Assembly (NCBI RefSeq): GCF_023898315.1 | Contig: NC_064622.1 | Location: 178,146,178 to 178,210,177 of the forward strand | Direction of reading: 5' to 3' | Source of the DNA: Schistocerca nitens | Taxonomy: Eukaryota > Arthropoda > Insecta > Orthoptera > Acrididae | DNA: 64,000 nt | In this document: one piece after another, positions 34,553-47,003 of the stretch | Layout of the letters: the number at the start of each line of letters is the position of its first letter | Position numbering within the stretch: the first letter of the stretch is position 1 | Translations under genes and position numbers: made by a program | Notes under the pieces: generated by a model | What the model saw: the letters and a program-made list of their open reading frames with translations, nothing else | Told to the model about the DNA's origin: nothing | Database searches by the model: none

Positions 34553-36006
34553 GGAAGTTACTAAAGATAACAGAAGTATTCAGCAATGATATAAGTATGG
34601 CTTTTGGAACAGACAAATGTAAGAAAAATAGCATAGTCAAGGGAAAACACACTAAACAAGAAGATTACATATTGGATAACCACAGCGACTGCATAGAAGC
34701 GATGGAAAAAACGGATGCCTATAAATATCTAGGATACAGACAAAAAATAGGAATAGATAATACAAATATTAAAGAAGAACTAAAAGAAAAATATAGACAA
34801 AGACTAACAAAAATACTGAAAACAGAATTGACAGCAAGAAACAAGACCAAAGCTATAAATACTTATGCCATACCAATATTGACCTACTCATTTGGAGTAG
34901 TGAAATGGAGTAACACAGACCTAGAAGCACTCAATACACTTACACGATCACAATGCCATAAATATAGAATACATCACATACATTCAGCAACAGAAAGATT
35001 CACATTAAGCAGAAAGGAAGGAGGAAGGGGATTTATCGATATAAAAAACCTACATTATGGACAGGTAGACAATTTAAGAAAATTCTTTATAGAACGAGCA
35101 GAAACTAGCAAAATACACAAAGCAATCACTCATATAAATACATCGGCTACACCACTACAATTTCATAACCACTTCTACAACCCTTTAGACCACATAACAT
35201 CAACAGATACGAAGAAAGTAAATTGGAAAAAGAAAACACTTCATGGCAAGCACCCGTATCATCTAACACAGCCACACATCGATCAAGACGCATCCAACAC
35301 ATGGCTAAGGAAAGGCAATATATACAGTGAGACAGAAGGATTCATGATTGCAATACAGGATCAAACAATAAACACCAGGTATTACAGCAAGCAGATTATT
35401 AAAGATCCCAATACCACAACAGATAAATGCAGACTTTGTAAACAACAAATAGAAACAGTAGATCACATCACAAGCGGATGTACAATACTAGCAAATACAG
35501 AATACCCCAGAAGACATGACAATGTCGCAAAAATAATACATCAACAGCTTGCCTTACAACATAAACTTTTAAAACAACAAGTTCCTACATACAAGTATGC
35601 ACCACAAAATGTACTGGAGAATGATGAATACAAATTATACTGGAACAGAACCATTATAACAGATAAAACAACGGCACATAACAAACCTGACATCATACTC
35701 ACCAATAAAAAGAAGAAATTAACACAACTCATCGAAATATCCATACCCAATACAGCAAATATACAAAAGAAAACAGGAGAAAAAATTGAAAAATACATCC
35801 AACTGGCTGAGGAAGTCAAAGACATGTGGCATCAGGATAAAGTTGACATCATACCAATTATAGTATCAACTACAGGAGTCATACCACACAATATCCACCA
35901 GTACATCAATGCAATACAGCTACATCCAAACACATATATACAACTACAGAAATCCGTAATTATTGATACATGTTCAATTACCCGAAAGTTCCTAAATGCA
36001 ATATAA
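34553..36006 (+). CDS. R4/Dong-type LINE, RT C-terminus and restriction-like endonuclease, 5'-truncated
   Basis: Open to a stop at 36006. It starts in the RT (SNDISMAFGTDKCKK, 34591-34630), continues with the thumb/connection (AYKYLGYRQKIGI, TYAIPILTYSFGVVKWS, TLTRSQCHKYRIHH, GGRGFIDI), a CCHC zinc motif (CRLCKQQIETVDHITSGC near 35427-35480), and a restriction-like endonuclease core (HNKPDIILTNKKKK then LIEISIPN; the PD and E residues fit PD-(D/E)XK). It ends SITRKFLNAI. R4/Dong elements use this nuclease for target-primed reverse transcription. The RT catalytic half is lost. The open frame extends upstream to 34234 only through antisense RTE 5' UTR. Confidence 0.88.
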
Positions 36007-36098
36007 CACATACCGTACAGTTAATAGGAAGTGACGCTTGATCAAGGTCCGCGTCACTTTCCATTCTCAACCAGACTTAACGTCTGAGAAAGTAAAGA

Positions 36099-36135
<37 letters not shown>
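36007..36135 (+). repeat. R4/Dong-type 3' UTR ending in (TAA)n
   Basis: About 95 bp of UTR containing a potential hairpin (tcagacgttaagtctgg-like: agacttaacgtctgag) and then aat/taa repeats at 36101-36135. Dong-type elements are known to sit in TAA repeats, so this is consistent with a target or tail of that kind. Confidence 0.8.
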
Positions 36136-36137
<2 letters not shown>

Positions 36138-37335
36138 CTAAAGACAGGAGGATCATTTCAAAAGGTGCCACTATTTTATAAAAATAAAGCCTTATAATGC
36201 ATTAATGAAAGAACTCCCCAAATCCTCATTTCTTACAATAGTGTTTCCTTCTGCAGTGATGTAATGCGTAAGCTGCAGGGGAAGCTGAAAGAGTAACAGA
36301 CTTAAAAGGGAGCTCGATAAGATACCTGCACTCATATTGGTATTCAATTCTCTGCCACTGTTGAGTCATGTAACAATAGGGTCTCTTTGTTGTATGGAGC
36401 GAGGGCTCTAAATTATCCATCCAATGCACTGCTTGTAAATGCCCATCCACAATACCTTACTCTGTGTTTCCAGGCTTGCCTGTGAATTGTACTTTTATGA
36501 GTTTACATGAATAACAATTGGATTCCAAAAACCTGTCATCTGGATACACTGACCTGTAAAGCAAATAAAAGAAATCTTTATGATAGAATGTGAAAGAAAT
36601 GATAAACATTCAATGAAGTGGATGTTATTTGAAATGATACAACTAATTTGTATTTGCACAGACACATCCTGAATGAGGCATAAAACAAAGTTTTTAGTTA
36701 AGTGGCTTTTTACGTGGTGGCTTTTAAATGTCTACCAAACTGCTCTTTGCACATTTAGTATAGTATTGTCTATGTAAATAACCATTATGCTTTTAAAGAA
36801 ATACAGAGGAACTTCCATTTTACATTCTCTGATTTCACATTTTTCATGATTCTGCATCATAAATTTGTAAGCCCTGTAAAAAGTCCATAAGATCAATGCT
36901 AAAGATTCCCCAATTTTACATTTCTTCCTAATAAGATTTACCTCAGTTCTAAATTCTTACTCAATGTCCACTTGACTTCTTTTCATTTTATTCCTATTGA
37001 CATTTGATGTGACTGAATGAGTTGTAAGTGGCACAAAAGGCAGATGGTTCGCACCACAGGTGGTGGTGGTGGAGTTAAGGGAGTATTTTAGATCATTGTG
37101 TAGAGGAGAGACATAAAAGAGGAAATGCTGATGTGATCCACAATTGGTGTTACCAACAAAACTCACAACATTTAGCTTCACCATACACTAATGGTACAAC
37201 TACTTCTAGGTTGCAGCGGTGATGGAAAAACAAGACAGTTGACATGAAGTGTTCATGACAGAGCCAATACTTGATGAAGGGGACCAGCCCCACCTTTTCT
37301 TGTGGCACTTATAACTCAGTCTATCGAATCAAACA
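36136..37335. other. No gene recognised
   Basis: AT-rich sequence with short background ORFs only. Confidence 0.5.
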
Positions 37336-37490
37336 ATGGAAACTCCAGGTAGAAATATCAACAATATAGGAAAAGACAGATTGTTATTTACCATAAAGAA
37401 GACACGTCAAGTCACAAACGGACATGATCAAAAGACACTCACATAAAGCTTTTGGCCACAGCCTTCGTCAGTTTCTTTTTGCATGTATTT
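37336..37490 (-). mobile_element. Terminal segment of a fifth PLE-like family, with ribozyme-like core
   Basis: The minus strand has CTGACGA at 37471-37465, a hairpin (aggctgtggcc), AAAA in place of GAAA, then AGCTTT, followed by a tail ending ttaccataaagaagacac on plus-side reading. It has the same layout as the PLE-A terminus. PLE coding sequence to its right (up to ~38050) is not clear; the 193-codon frame there ends EYSALEIHAKRN, only vaguely like a PLE tail. Confidence 0.55.
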
Positions 37491-39210
37491 CCAATGCACT
37501 GTATTCAGTAACAGTGTCAATCATCAACCTTTTAAATCCAGACACTGAATCTTGAAGAATATGCTCAGTCGTAATCAAGGAAATGTTGCCCAGTTTTGGA
37601 TAGTGAACTCTTATTGGCTGGTGACTTGTTAAGTCACCCACTAGCCAGTGCAGCCACCACACCACATTGGCATACATAAAATGAGCTCGCCTACTGGATG
37701 TGTGGAGAAGGGGGCATGGTCCTTCAAAGATGGGAGTGCAGGTAGGGGTGAAAGCATTTTCTGAATTGCTGAAAATACACTTTTCGTGCAGATGATGTGC
37801 TGTGACAGAGATGTCACACGGAAATAGAACAAGGGTTTTGTGATAGCACATTTTAAAGACTTTCATTTTCAAATCTAACACAATACAGTTGTAACTACTA
37901 CATACACCACTCACGCATATGCTTTGCACCACATACACCACACAATGTAGATTGTAAAGATTGGTAGCAGTGATAAAGGGCATGAAGTGAAACTGTAGCA
38001 CCTGAGATTTCTTACAGATTTGCATTTTATACAGTGTACAGAAATTCACAGAGCAGACTTCTAATAATCTTGTAATGTCAGTTAAGGAAGTAAACTCATT
38101 TTTTCATGTCTCTGTTTCTCTCATCAAGCTTAAAATAACACTTTTAATGGTGGTGAGTATATGAAGTGCATCTTTTAAGAAAAGTATTATACAATAACAG
38201 CAATGGTTACAAAGTTTGTCATTAAGCAGTTGTCTGCATTTATGGTTATAGTTTAACCACTTAGTTGCTGTGTTTTTGGTTTAATTCAACATGTTCATCA
38301 AATTTTACTTTTTTCTGGCTCTCACAAACACATGTTTTAGACATATAATTTGTGATTGTAGCATGCTGGAAAATGGCTTGATTACCTTGTACCTAGATAC
38401 CAATTGCAGTTCTTTGATTAATTTTTACGTGCTGTTACACATCTGTCATTTTTTAAGAACTGATGAAATTTATTACCACAAATTATTGTATAAACATTGT
38501 ATTGTACATTTAATTTACTTCACTTAGAAAGATTTTATATAAAGTAATGGAGAGGATTGCAATTTTTAATCATATATGCCAATTACATGTGTTTTTGCTT
38601 GTTTTTTGGGGGTTTGAACATTTTCCTCAATTCTGCATTTTCCTCAGTTTTGTGCTTTTTAAGTCTGGACTTCACGAAAACGCAAAATAGGAGTTTGGCT
38701 GTGTACAGATTAGAGAATGTTCTGCTTAAGACAAGAACACATCCAGTAAGTATCCAACTTCAGTAACTGTGTATTTCAACCACCACTTCCACGGGACATA
38801 TTCCAGTGTGACTAATTCTGTTCCTTTCATTAGCACTGAACATTCAACTTACTTGTTGCTGGAAAAAGGTAGGCCAATCCCTGTAAGTGATAATTATCAT
38901 CATGTGCACTACCCTGCGATGTGACGCTGCAATGTCTCAACGTACACTGCCATGACTCAATAATCCAGAAAAAAATGTGCTACATATGGCGTTGAACTCT
39001 CACTATAGTGTAATATGAAGTTCTAATGAGCCTGCAGATTGGACACTTCTTCACACTTCCACCAGAAAGAACTATAATCTCAGTCCTGAAAAAAGTCCTT
39101 ATATAAAATATGACTACCACTGTGACATAATGAAGAAGCAAGTAGTAATTTTTCTAATTATGTAGCAGAGGGAAAACTAAGCCCTCATTATTTGTACATT
39201 CAAAAAAATA
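37491..39210. other. No gene recognised
   Basis: A 193-codon minus-strand open frame (38049-37468) overlaps this stretch, but I find no convincing domain in it. The rest has background ORFs only. Confidence 0.4.
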
Positions 39211-42147
39211 CATGATCCAGTCACATTAATGTGACCACCTATCAAAAGCATGCATAACCACCTTTTCCAGTGCGGACCTGCACAAAGAGAGCCAGTGAGG
39301 TTCTGGGAGGTACCGATGGGGTGTAGAGACGTACGAACTCCAGTGTCGTGGCCAGCTATACTATGTTACATGGCTGATGATCCATGGTGTGAACAGCCAG
39401 GTCAAGGTGGTCCCACAGACAGATTCTACATTGGGTTTAAATCCGGAGGGGTTGGGGGGGGGGGGGGGGAGGGGTTGGTGGCCACCAGGGGAGTTTGATA
39501 AATGGATTGTGGTGCTCTTTGAACAATGCACATACACTGTGAACTGTGTGTCATGTGTTGTCCTACTAGCAGATGCCATTGTGCCAAGGAAAAATGAACT
39601 GCATGTAGATGTGGACATGGCCCCCAGGGATAGATGTATACTTGTGTTGATCCATTGTGACCTCCAGAATGATGATATCACCCATGAAATGCCACCAAAA
39701 CATTGTGCGGGCCATAATGCTCCCTCCTGGTTACAGAGGTTTTACTTTCAGTCATTTCACACCAATGGCCATCTGTCCGATGGGGCATAAAATATGATTT
39801 ATCTGAAAGGCCATCTGTTTCCTCAGTGGATGTTCAGTTGTGTTCTTGTCATGCAAATCCCAGGCTTGGTCACTGATGAACAGCAGTCAGCATGGATGCA
39901 TGAGCCAGGCATTGGTGTGGAGGCCTTTACACATCAACATTCACTAAATGGTCGTTGAGGAGACACTATTTGTAGATCCTTGGCTCATATGGATGGTCAG
40001 TTGCTCAACAGTTGCATGTTTATTAGCCAGTATAGATCTTCATAGCCATCATACACTCCTATAATTTATAGTATGTGATGCACTACAATTGCCTTGGTGC
40101 CAGTTTTGGATAGCACCATTTTGCCATTCATGTTATACTTTAGTCATGCTGGCATGCAAACAGTATACAACACTTTGACAATGTGTGGACTCTTGGCCTG
40201 AAAGCCAATGATCATGCCCTTTTGGATGTCAAATAAATCACTCTCTTCCACATTATGATGACGACTGCACTGTTTTCCACATCCCCCAACATGCTTTGCG
40301 ATGGCACAGGTTCGGTCGTTCGTTCTTTCATCTCCTTACTCACTCTGTCATTTTCATTGAACTGTTCACCTACCTCTATATTTCTTCCTTCTTAAGTCCT
40401 CTCACTCTGCAGTAGTAGATACACGCTAGGCAGTGTAAAGCAGCATTGATAAAACCATTACCTAATACCTACCACACAGAGGCCACGTAACTCAAGTTGC
40501 AAATCAGTTCCTGTAAGTTAATTTTCACAAATTTTGGGCAGTACGAGAATGCACTTTTAATTGTAGTAAGCATTTGAAAATTCTATTAACGTCTTTTTAT
40601 TCATAAGGAAGCACATGAAATGGCTATCAAGTCCGTATTTAATAATGCAAATGCTGTATTCATTCCAAGTTGACCGTCTCTACAACATATTTCACATGAA
40701 AAAGCAGCCAGAATTCCTGCAAGTCCAACCCGATTAATTTTGCTATCTAACAGTCACTGACCCACCACTATTAGCAAGTTGAACATTTGGTTGTTTCAGT
40801 GGTCTTCTGTGTTAGAAGTGCTCGCCAAAGTATTCCATAAAGAACACAGAATATTCCACTCGGAATTGCCACTATGACCAAAAATTTCACACGCTCATAA
40901 AACTTCAAGTAATTAATTCAGAAATATCACACTTTCATCAAAATGTTCGTAACTTAAGCCATTTGAGTCTTGACAGGTTCTAAACTCAATGAACTCTCTA
41001 GTTCTCCATTTTACATACTATTTTCACAGAGACATCTAGCATGGGGTTACCCCAAAGCAGGTTGGCGAGCGACTCTCTCGATGCTTGTCTCCTCTCTGCC
41101 TATCTAACTATCTGTGTGCAGGAACTGCTTAGTTCTGATTGGCTATTGATCTGAATGACCAATCAGAATGATCAATCAGAATGATCCTTCCAGATCATTC
41201 TCACGACAAAAATTGCCTTAGCCAACTGCTAATCAGATAGTCATTTGTGTCATTACAATTTCAATTTCTAATATATTGTTTAATAAAATAGAACAAAATG
41301 CAAGATATTTTTAAAATTAATATAGGAACTTTTTCCACTACAGCCTTTTATTCTGGACTGCTCTCTTACAAAAGCAAGCACACATCGACATATGTCATCA
41401 GCATCGTGGTTGCAACACAATTTTCCCACGGTTCAATTTTATAAGGTTTTACATAAAATGACTTAAGTTTTAACCTATGTCCTGCATACAGTCTCTCATT
41501 CATTCCCGTGTATTCACACCAGAAAATAATAAGCAAATAATAATTTTGAATGATTTTTATACTACATAACGTAGAGTAATTAAAGTTTTGAAAAGAAAAT
41601 TCCAATTAAGTGATTTTATATACTGCAAGCTTTGTTATGACTTCAGATGATAATAAAAGACATTTAGTTATTGTTCCTAACTGAGTTTTGGAACATAATT
41701 GTTGGTTTTAGTGTATTTAAGTAATTTTCTCAATCTATCTAACTATAATAGATAAGTATCTGAAATTTTGACACGATCCCTTCCTTAATAACAAAAGTTT
41801 GCATACCAAGTTTGAACACAATTGGATGATAATTACTATGGTTTATTTAGATTTGTAAGGGGTATGAATTTGCATTGCATACTGACTGAATGTTACTTGA
41901 GACCGTTCTCACAGCTGGTAACGTCAGCTGTGCTGTGAGTCAAAGGGAAGAAAAAACATAGCCATCCTGAAGCCACCATGCTACATAGCTGCGTGCCTTA
42001 CTGCATCGATTGTTATTTCGTAATAACTTGCTATGTTACAGCTTTATATACTCTCCACTACTAGTGCTGTCAGCTGAAATCTGTGAGTAGTTATTGCGCA
42101 TTGATGTCAAACATAATCAGTGGTCACATTAATGTGTCTGGACCATG
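39211..42147 (-). mobile_element. Decayed Tc1-like transposon with inverted ends, split by an LTR insertion
   Basis: The left end catgatccagtcacattaat and the inverted right end catggtccagacacattaat share about 30 bp (ending gtgaccac). TA precedes the left end; the right flank is CA. The transposase lies on the minus strand in fragments across 39250-40290: LEVTMDQHKY, HMQFIFPWH-like sequence, and DNT/HT remnants of the second catalytic region with three stops (CAG to TAG twice and CGA to TGA). Without the insertion the element is about 1.19 kb. Confidence 0.8.
40297..42040 (-). mobile_element. Probable solo LTR, 1744 bp, with 4-bp target duplication
   Basis: It interrupts the Tc1-like element between gctt at 40293-40296 and gctt at 42041-42044. 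It starts TG and ends CA (minus-strand start TGTAACATAGCAAG). No ORF with retroviral domains lies inside. Termini and duplication length suit a Ty3/gypsy or BEL LTR left after recombination. It could instead be a non-autonomous element with LTR-like ends. Confidence 0.65.
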
Positions 42148-42603
42148 CACAATGCAAGTAGAAGATTATTAAAAACAAACTATGTAAAACAATTGCAGTG
42201 TAATATTAATTACATTATTTTTATGACATAGTTTCATTAAACAGTGCAGAGCCGCTCTGACATTACAATTAACATTAATTTTCAACAATAAATATTTCCT
42301 CTAACAAGACGTGAACGTCGTTAGCTATTGAGCCCTTCCAACAAAAAAGGGGGAAACTGGAATGTTAATTATCCCTAAATACATTTCATCATAGATATTA
42401 TTCTGAATCTAAGATCTTAATTTTTTACATGCTAATTCTAACTGCATGCCATTTCGAAACATGCACTAAAATTAATCTGTGACCTCTTTCTTTACCAGTC
42501 CATTGTGGTTGGGTAGTGTTGTCATCATTTTGCTGCTAAGCAAATGATTAATTGGTGTGTCTTTCACTTTTCCTTTCCATCTGTATCAGACATTTTAAAT
42601 ATG

Positions 42604-42641
<38 letters not shown>

Positions 42642-43410
42642 ACATACAATTAGTTTTTCCTTCTTTCAATTCATATTCAGTTTATAATGGAAAGACATTT
42701 AATGTCATTTGCATCTCTTATGTGTGTGAGGAGAAAAATACCCACATCTTCTACAGAAAATGAATGTATTTCTTGAAATTCAAAATCTCAAAAAAGAGAA
42801 ACCTCACATATGACTGCCCAATGCAGACTAGTTCAAAGTCCATACCTTCAGACAGTCTGAGCATCATCAAAAGTTCTGTCCAGTAACCAAATTGCAACCA
42901 TTTCCATTGAAGGAGAAATTGGTGATACAGAAAACTGCAAGAAGAAGATGTCAAAAACCATGCCTGAGTGACAGATCGGAGATTGATCTGAATGCTGATA
43001 TTGAAACATCAAAGTCTGCCTGACTGAGCCAGTACATTCCACAACCATCACATTATCGCCACTCTGGTGGAAAGATCTTGGGAAAGACATAACATAATCT
43101 CATTGGTAATATGAATCCGATTTTATAGTGGAACATATAAAAAAGGTTCAAGTTGCAAGTTAAAGACATTGGATTTTTAAAACAGGATAAACCTTTGTAC
43201 TTATGCTTGGACTCCAAGGTAAAGACACTGTTAGTGGGAAGAGGGCTAAAGGAGATATAGCCATTTTGTAGATGATGCATACCATTCCACTAGCTCTAAC
43301 TGCAATCACTAGCCTGCTAGTAATGGCTCCAACAGCAGAAGCTCCTAAGAAGATAATTGTATTATCAACCTTTTGTACACTCATGAACAAATCAATATGT
43401 GGTGATTTTC
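42148..43410. other. No gene recognised; A36 run at 42604-42639
   Basis: AT-rich sequence with a long A tract and background ORFs. The A tract could be the tail of a retroposed copy, but no body was identified upstream of it. Confidence 0.5.
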
Positions 43411-43417
43411 ATATATG

Positions 43418-45679
43418 TTGTTGTTGTGGTCTTCAGTCCTGAGACTGGTTTGATGCAGCTCTCCATGCTACTCTATCCTGTGCAAGCTTCTTCATTTCCC
43501 AGTACCTACTGCAACCTACATCCTTCTGAATCTGCTTAGTGTATTCATCTCTTGGTCTCCCCCTACGATTTTTACCCTCCACGCTGCCCTCCAATACTAA
43601 ACTGGTGATCCCTTGATGCCTCAGAACATGTCCTACCAACTGATCCCTTCTTCTGGTCAAGTTGTGCCACAAACTCCTCTTCTCCCCAATCCTATTCAGT
43701 GCCTCCTCATTAGTTATGTGATCTACCCATCTAATCTTCAGCATTCTTCTGTAGCATCACATTTCGAAAGCTTCTATTCTCTTCTTGTCCAAACTATTTA
43801 CCGTCCATGTTTCACTTCCATACATGGCTACACTCCATACAAATACTTTCAGAAACGACTTCCTGACACTTAAATCTATACTCGATGTTAACAAATTTTT
43901 CTTCTTTAGAAACGCTTTCCTTGCCATTGCCAGTCTACATTTTATATCCTCTCTACTTCGTACATCATAAGTTATTTTGCTCCCCAAATAGCAAAACTCC
44001 TTTACTACTTTAAGTGTCTCATTTCCTAATCTAATACCCTCAACATCACCTGACTTCATTCGACTACATTCCATTATCCTCGTTTTGCTTTTGTTGATGT
44101 TCATCTTATATCCTCCCTTCAAGACACCATCCATTCCGTTCAACTGCTCTTCCAAGTCCTTTGCTGTCTCTGACAGAATTACAATGTTATCGGCGAACCT
44201 CAAAGTTTTTATTTCTTCTCCATGGATTTTAATACCTACTCCGAATTTTTCTTTTGTTTCCTTTACTGCTTGCTCAATATACAGATTGAATAACATCGGG
44301 GAGAGGCTACAACCCTGTCTTACTCCCTTCCCAACCACTGCTTGCCTTTCAAGTCCCTCAACTCTTATAACTGCCATCTGGTTTCTGTACAAATTGTAAA
44401 TAGCCTTTCGCTCCCTGTATTTTATCCCTGCCACCTTTAGAATTTGAAAGAGAGTATTCCAGTCAACATTGTCAAAAGCTTTCTCTAAGTCTACAAATGC
44501 TAGAAACATAGGTTTGCCTTTCCTTAATCTTTCTTCTAAGATAAGTCGTAAGGTTAGTATTGCCTCACGTGTTCCAGTATTTTTACGGAATCCAAACTGA
44601 TCTTCCCCGAGATCGGCATCTACTAGTTTTTCCATTCGTCTGTAAAGAATTCGTGTTAGTATTTTGCAGCTGTGGCTTATTAAACTGATTGTTCGGTAAT
44701 TCTCACATCTGTCAACACCTGCTTTCTTTGGCATTGGAATTATTATATTCTTCTTGAAGTCTGAGGGAATTTCACCTGTCTCATACATCTTGCTCACCAG
44801 ATGGTAGAGTTTTGTCAGGACTGGCTCTCCCAAGGCCGTCAGTAGTTCCAGTGGAATGTTGTCTACTCCGGGGGCCTTGTTTCGACTCAGGTCTTTCAGT
44901 GCTCTGTCAAACTCTTCACGCAGTATCGTATCTCCCATTTCATCTTCATCTACATCCTCTTCCATTTCCATAATATTGTCCTCAAGTACATCGCCCTTGA
45001 ATAGACCCTCTATATACTCCTTCCACCTTTCTGCTTTCCCTTCTTTGCTTAGAACTGGGTTTCCATCTGAGCTCTTGATATTCATACAAGTGGTTCTCTT
45101 ATCTCCAAAGGTATCTTTAATTTTCCTGTAGGCAGTATCTATCTTACCCCTAGTGAGATAAGCCTCTACATCCTTACATTTGTCCTCTAGCCATCCCTGC
45201 TTAGCTATTTTTCACTTCCTGTCGATCTCATTTTTGAGACGTTTGTATTCCTTTTTGCCTGCTTCATTTACTGCATTTTTATATTTTCTCCTTTCATCAA
45301 TTAAATTCAATATTTCTTCTGTTACCCAAGGATTTCTACTAGCCCTTGTCTTTTTACCTACTTGATCCTCTGCTGCCTTCACTACTTCATCCCTCAAAGC
45401 TACCCATTCTTCTTCTACTGTATTTCTTTCCCCCATTCCTGTCAATTGTTCCCTTATGCTCTCCCTGAAACTCTGTACAACCTCTGGTTCTTTCAGTTTA
45501 TCCAGGTCCCATCTCCTTAAATTCCCACCTTTTTGCAGTTTCTTCAGTTTTAATCTACAGGTCATAACCAATAGATTGTGGTCAGACTCCACATCTGCCC
45601 CTGGAAATGTCTTACAATTTAAAACCTGGTTCCTAAATCTCTGTCTTACCATTATATAATCTATCTGATACCTTTTAAT
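43418..45679 (-). mobile_element. RTE-type LINE, copy B, 5'-truncated
   Basis: Same family as 31117-34552, roughly 90 percent alike over the shared part, in minus orientation with a short ACA-type tail at 43418. It is cut at about 45675 inside EN (QIDYIMVRQRF). The word atatatg lies at both ends (43411-43417 and 45680-45686) and may be its target duplication. Confidence 0.88.
43433..45675 (-). pseudogene. RTE ORF copy B: EN end, RT, C-terminal domain (broken)
   Basis: EN end (YIMVRQRF, ESDHNLLVM), a stop after NEIDRK (TGC to TGA) near 45212, then a 442-codon open stretch with NKAPGVDNIPLELL, QFGFRKNTGTREA, FVDLEKAFDNVDW (motif A Asp intact), GKGVRQGCSLSPMLFN and LRFADNIVILSE (second Asp of FADD replaced by Asn). 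A TGG to TGA stop after IEAFEM splits off the C-terminal domain, which is otherwise intact to SNQSQD. Inactive by stops and by the FADN change. Confidence 0.88.
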
Positions 45680-45698
45680 ATATATGTAATTCTAATTA
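45680..45698. repeat. 19-bp target duplication of the PLE-A palindrome (left)
   Basis: atatatgtaattctaatta here and at 47387-47405. Confidence 0.9.
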
Positions 45699-45986
45699 AT
45701 GATATGAATATAATAGAGGGAAACATTCCACATGGGAAAAATATATCTAAAAACAAAGATGATGTGACTTACCAAACGAAAGTGCTGGCAGGTCGATAGA
45801 CACACAAACAAACACAAACATACACACGAAATTCAAGCTTTCGCAACAAACGGTTGCTTCATCAGGAAAGAGGGAAGGAGAGGGAAAGACGAAAGGATGT
45901 GGGTTTTAAGGGAGAGGGTAAGGAGTCATTCCAATCCTGAGAGTGGAAAGACTTACCTTAGGGGGAAAAAAGGACAGGTATACACT

Positions 45987-45987
<1 letters not shown>

Positions 45988-46048
<61 letters not shown>
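45988..46048. repeat. (CA)n microsatellite in the left PLE-A arm
   Basis: About 30 CA units; the matching place in the right arm (~47140) has only a few TG units, so the tract grew after, or was lost since, the two arms separated. Confidence 0.9.
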
Positions 46049-46051
<3 letters not shown>

Positions 46052-46187
46052 CCATCCGCACATACACAGACACAAGCAGACATTTGTAAAGGCAAGGAGT
46101 TTGGGCAGAGATGTCAGTCGAGGTGGAAGTACAGAGGCAAAGATGTTGTTGAAAGACAGGTGAGGTATGAGCAGCAGCAAATTGAAA

Positions 46188-46589
46188 TTAGCGGAGATTG
46201 AGGCCTGGTGGATAACGAGAAGATAGGAGATACTGAAGGGCAAGTTCCCATCTCCGGAGTTCTGACAGGTTGGTGTTAGTGGGAAGTATCCAGATAACCC
46301 CGATGGTGTAACACTGTGCCAAGATGTGCTGGCCGTGCATCAAGGCATGTTTAGCCACAGGGTGATCCTCATCACCAACAAACACTGTCTGCCTGTGTCC
46401 ATTCATGCGAATGGACAGTTTGTTGCTGGTCATTCCCACATAGAAAGCTTCACAGTGTAGGCAGGTCAGTTGGTAAATCACGTGGGTGCTTTCACACGTG
46501 GCTCTGCCTTTGATCATGTACACCTCCCGGGTTGCAGGACTGGAGTAGGTGGTGGTGGGAGGATGCATGGGACAGGTTTTACACCGGGG
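46188..46589 (-). pseudogene. PLE-A GIY-YIG fragment, left arm
   Basis: Reads CKTCPMHPPTTTYSS, YMIKGRATCESTHVIYQLTC, EAFYVGMTSNKLSIRMNGHRQTVF, ELRRWELALQYLLSSRYPP and GLNLR then stop. The domain is open but starts at the palindrome centre, so it lacks the RT. Confidence 0.85.
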
Positions 46590-46598
46590 TTACACTGC

Positions 46599-47003
46599 CC
46601 CCGGTGTAAAACCTGTCCCATGCATCCTCCCACCACCACCACCTACTCCAGTCCTGCAACCCGGGAGGTGTACACGATCAAAGGCAGAGCCACGTGTGAA
46701 AGCACCCACGTGATTTACCAACTGACCTGCCTACACTGTGAAGCTTTCTATGTGGGAATGACCAGCAACAAACTGTCCATTCGCATGAATGGACACAGGC
46801 AGACAGTGTTTGTTGGTAATGAGGATCACCCTGTGGCTAAACATGCCTTGGTGCACGGCCAGCACATCTTGGCACAGTGTTACACCATCCGGGTTATCTG
46901 GATACTTCCCACTAACACCAACCTGTCAGAACTCCGGAGATGGGAACTTGCCCTTCAGTATATCCTATCTTCTCGTTATCCACCAGGCCTCAATCTCCAC
47001 TAA
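46599..47003 (+). pseudogene. PLE-A GIY-YIG fragment, right arm
   Basis: Same domain as the left arm: PRCKTCPMHPP, YTIKGRATCESTHVIYQL, EAFYVGMTSNKLSIRMNGHR, ending PPGLNLH and stop at 47003. The open frame to the left (46470-46598) is the other arm read antisense. Confidence 0.85.

Noticed and set aside
37468-38049. 193-codon minus-strand open frame as a host gene
   Set aside because: No domain, no clear start context, odd composition; at most a decayed PLE tail.
45953-46243. Cys/Val-rich protein on the minus strand
   Set aside because: Translation of the CA microsatellite.
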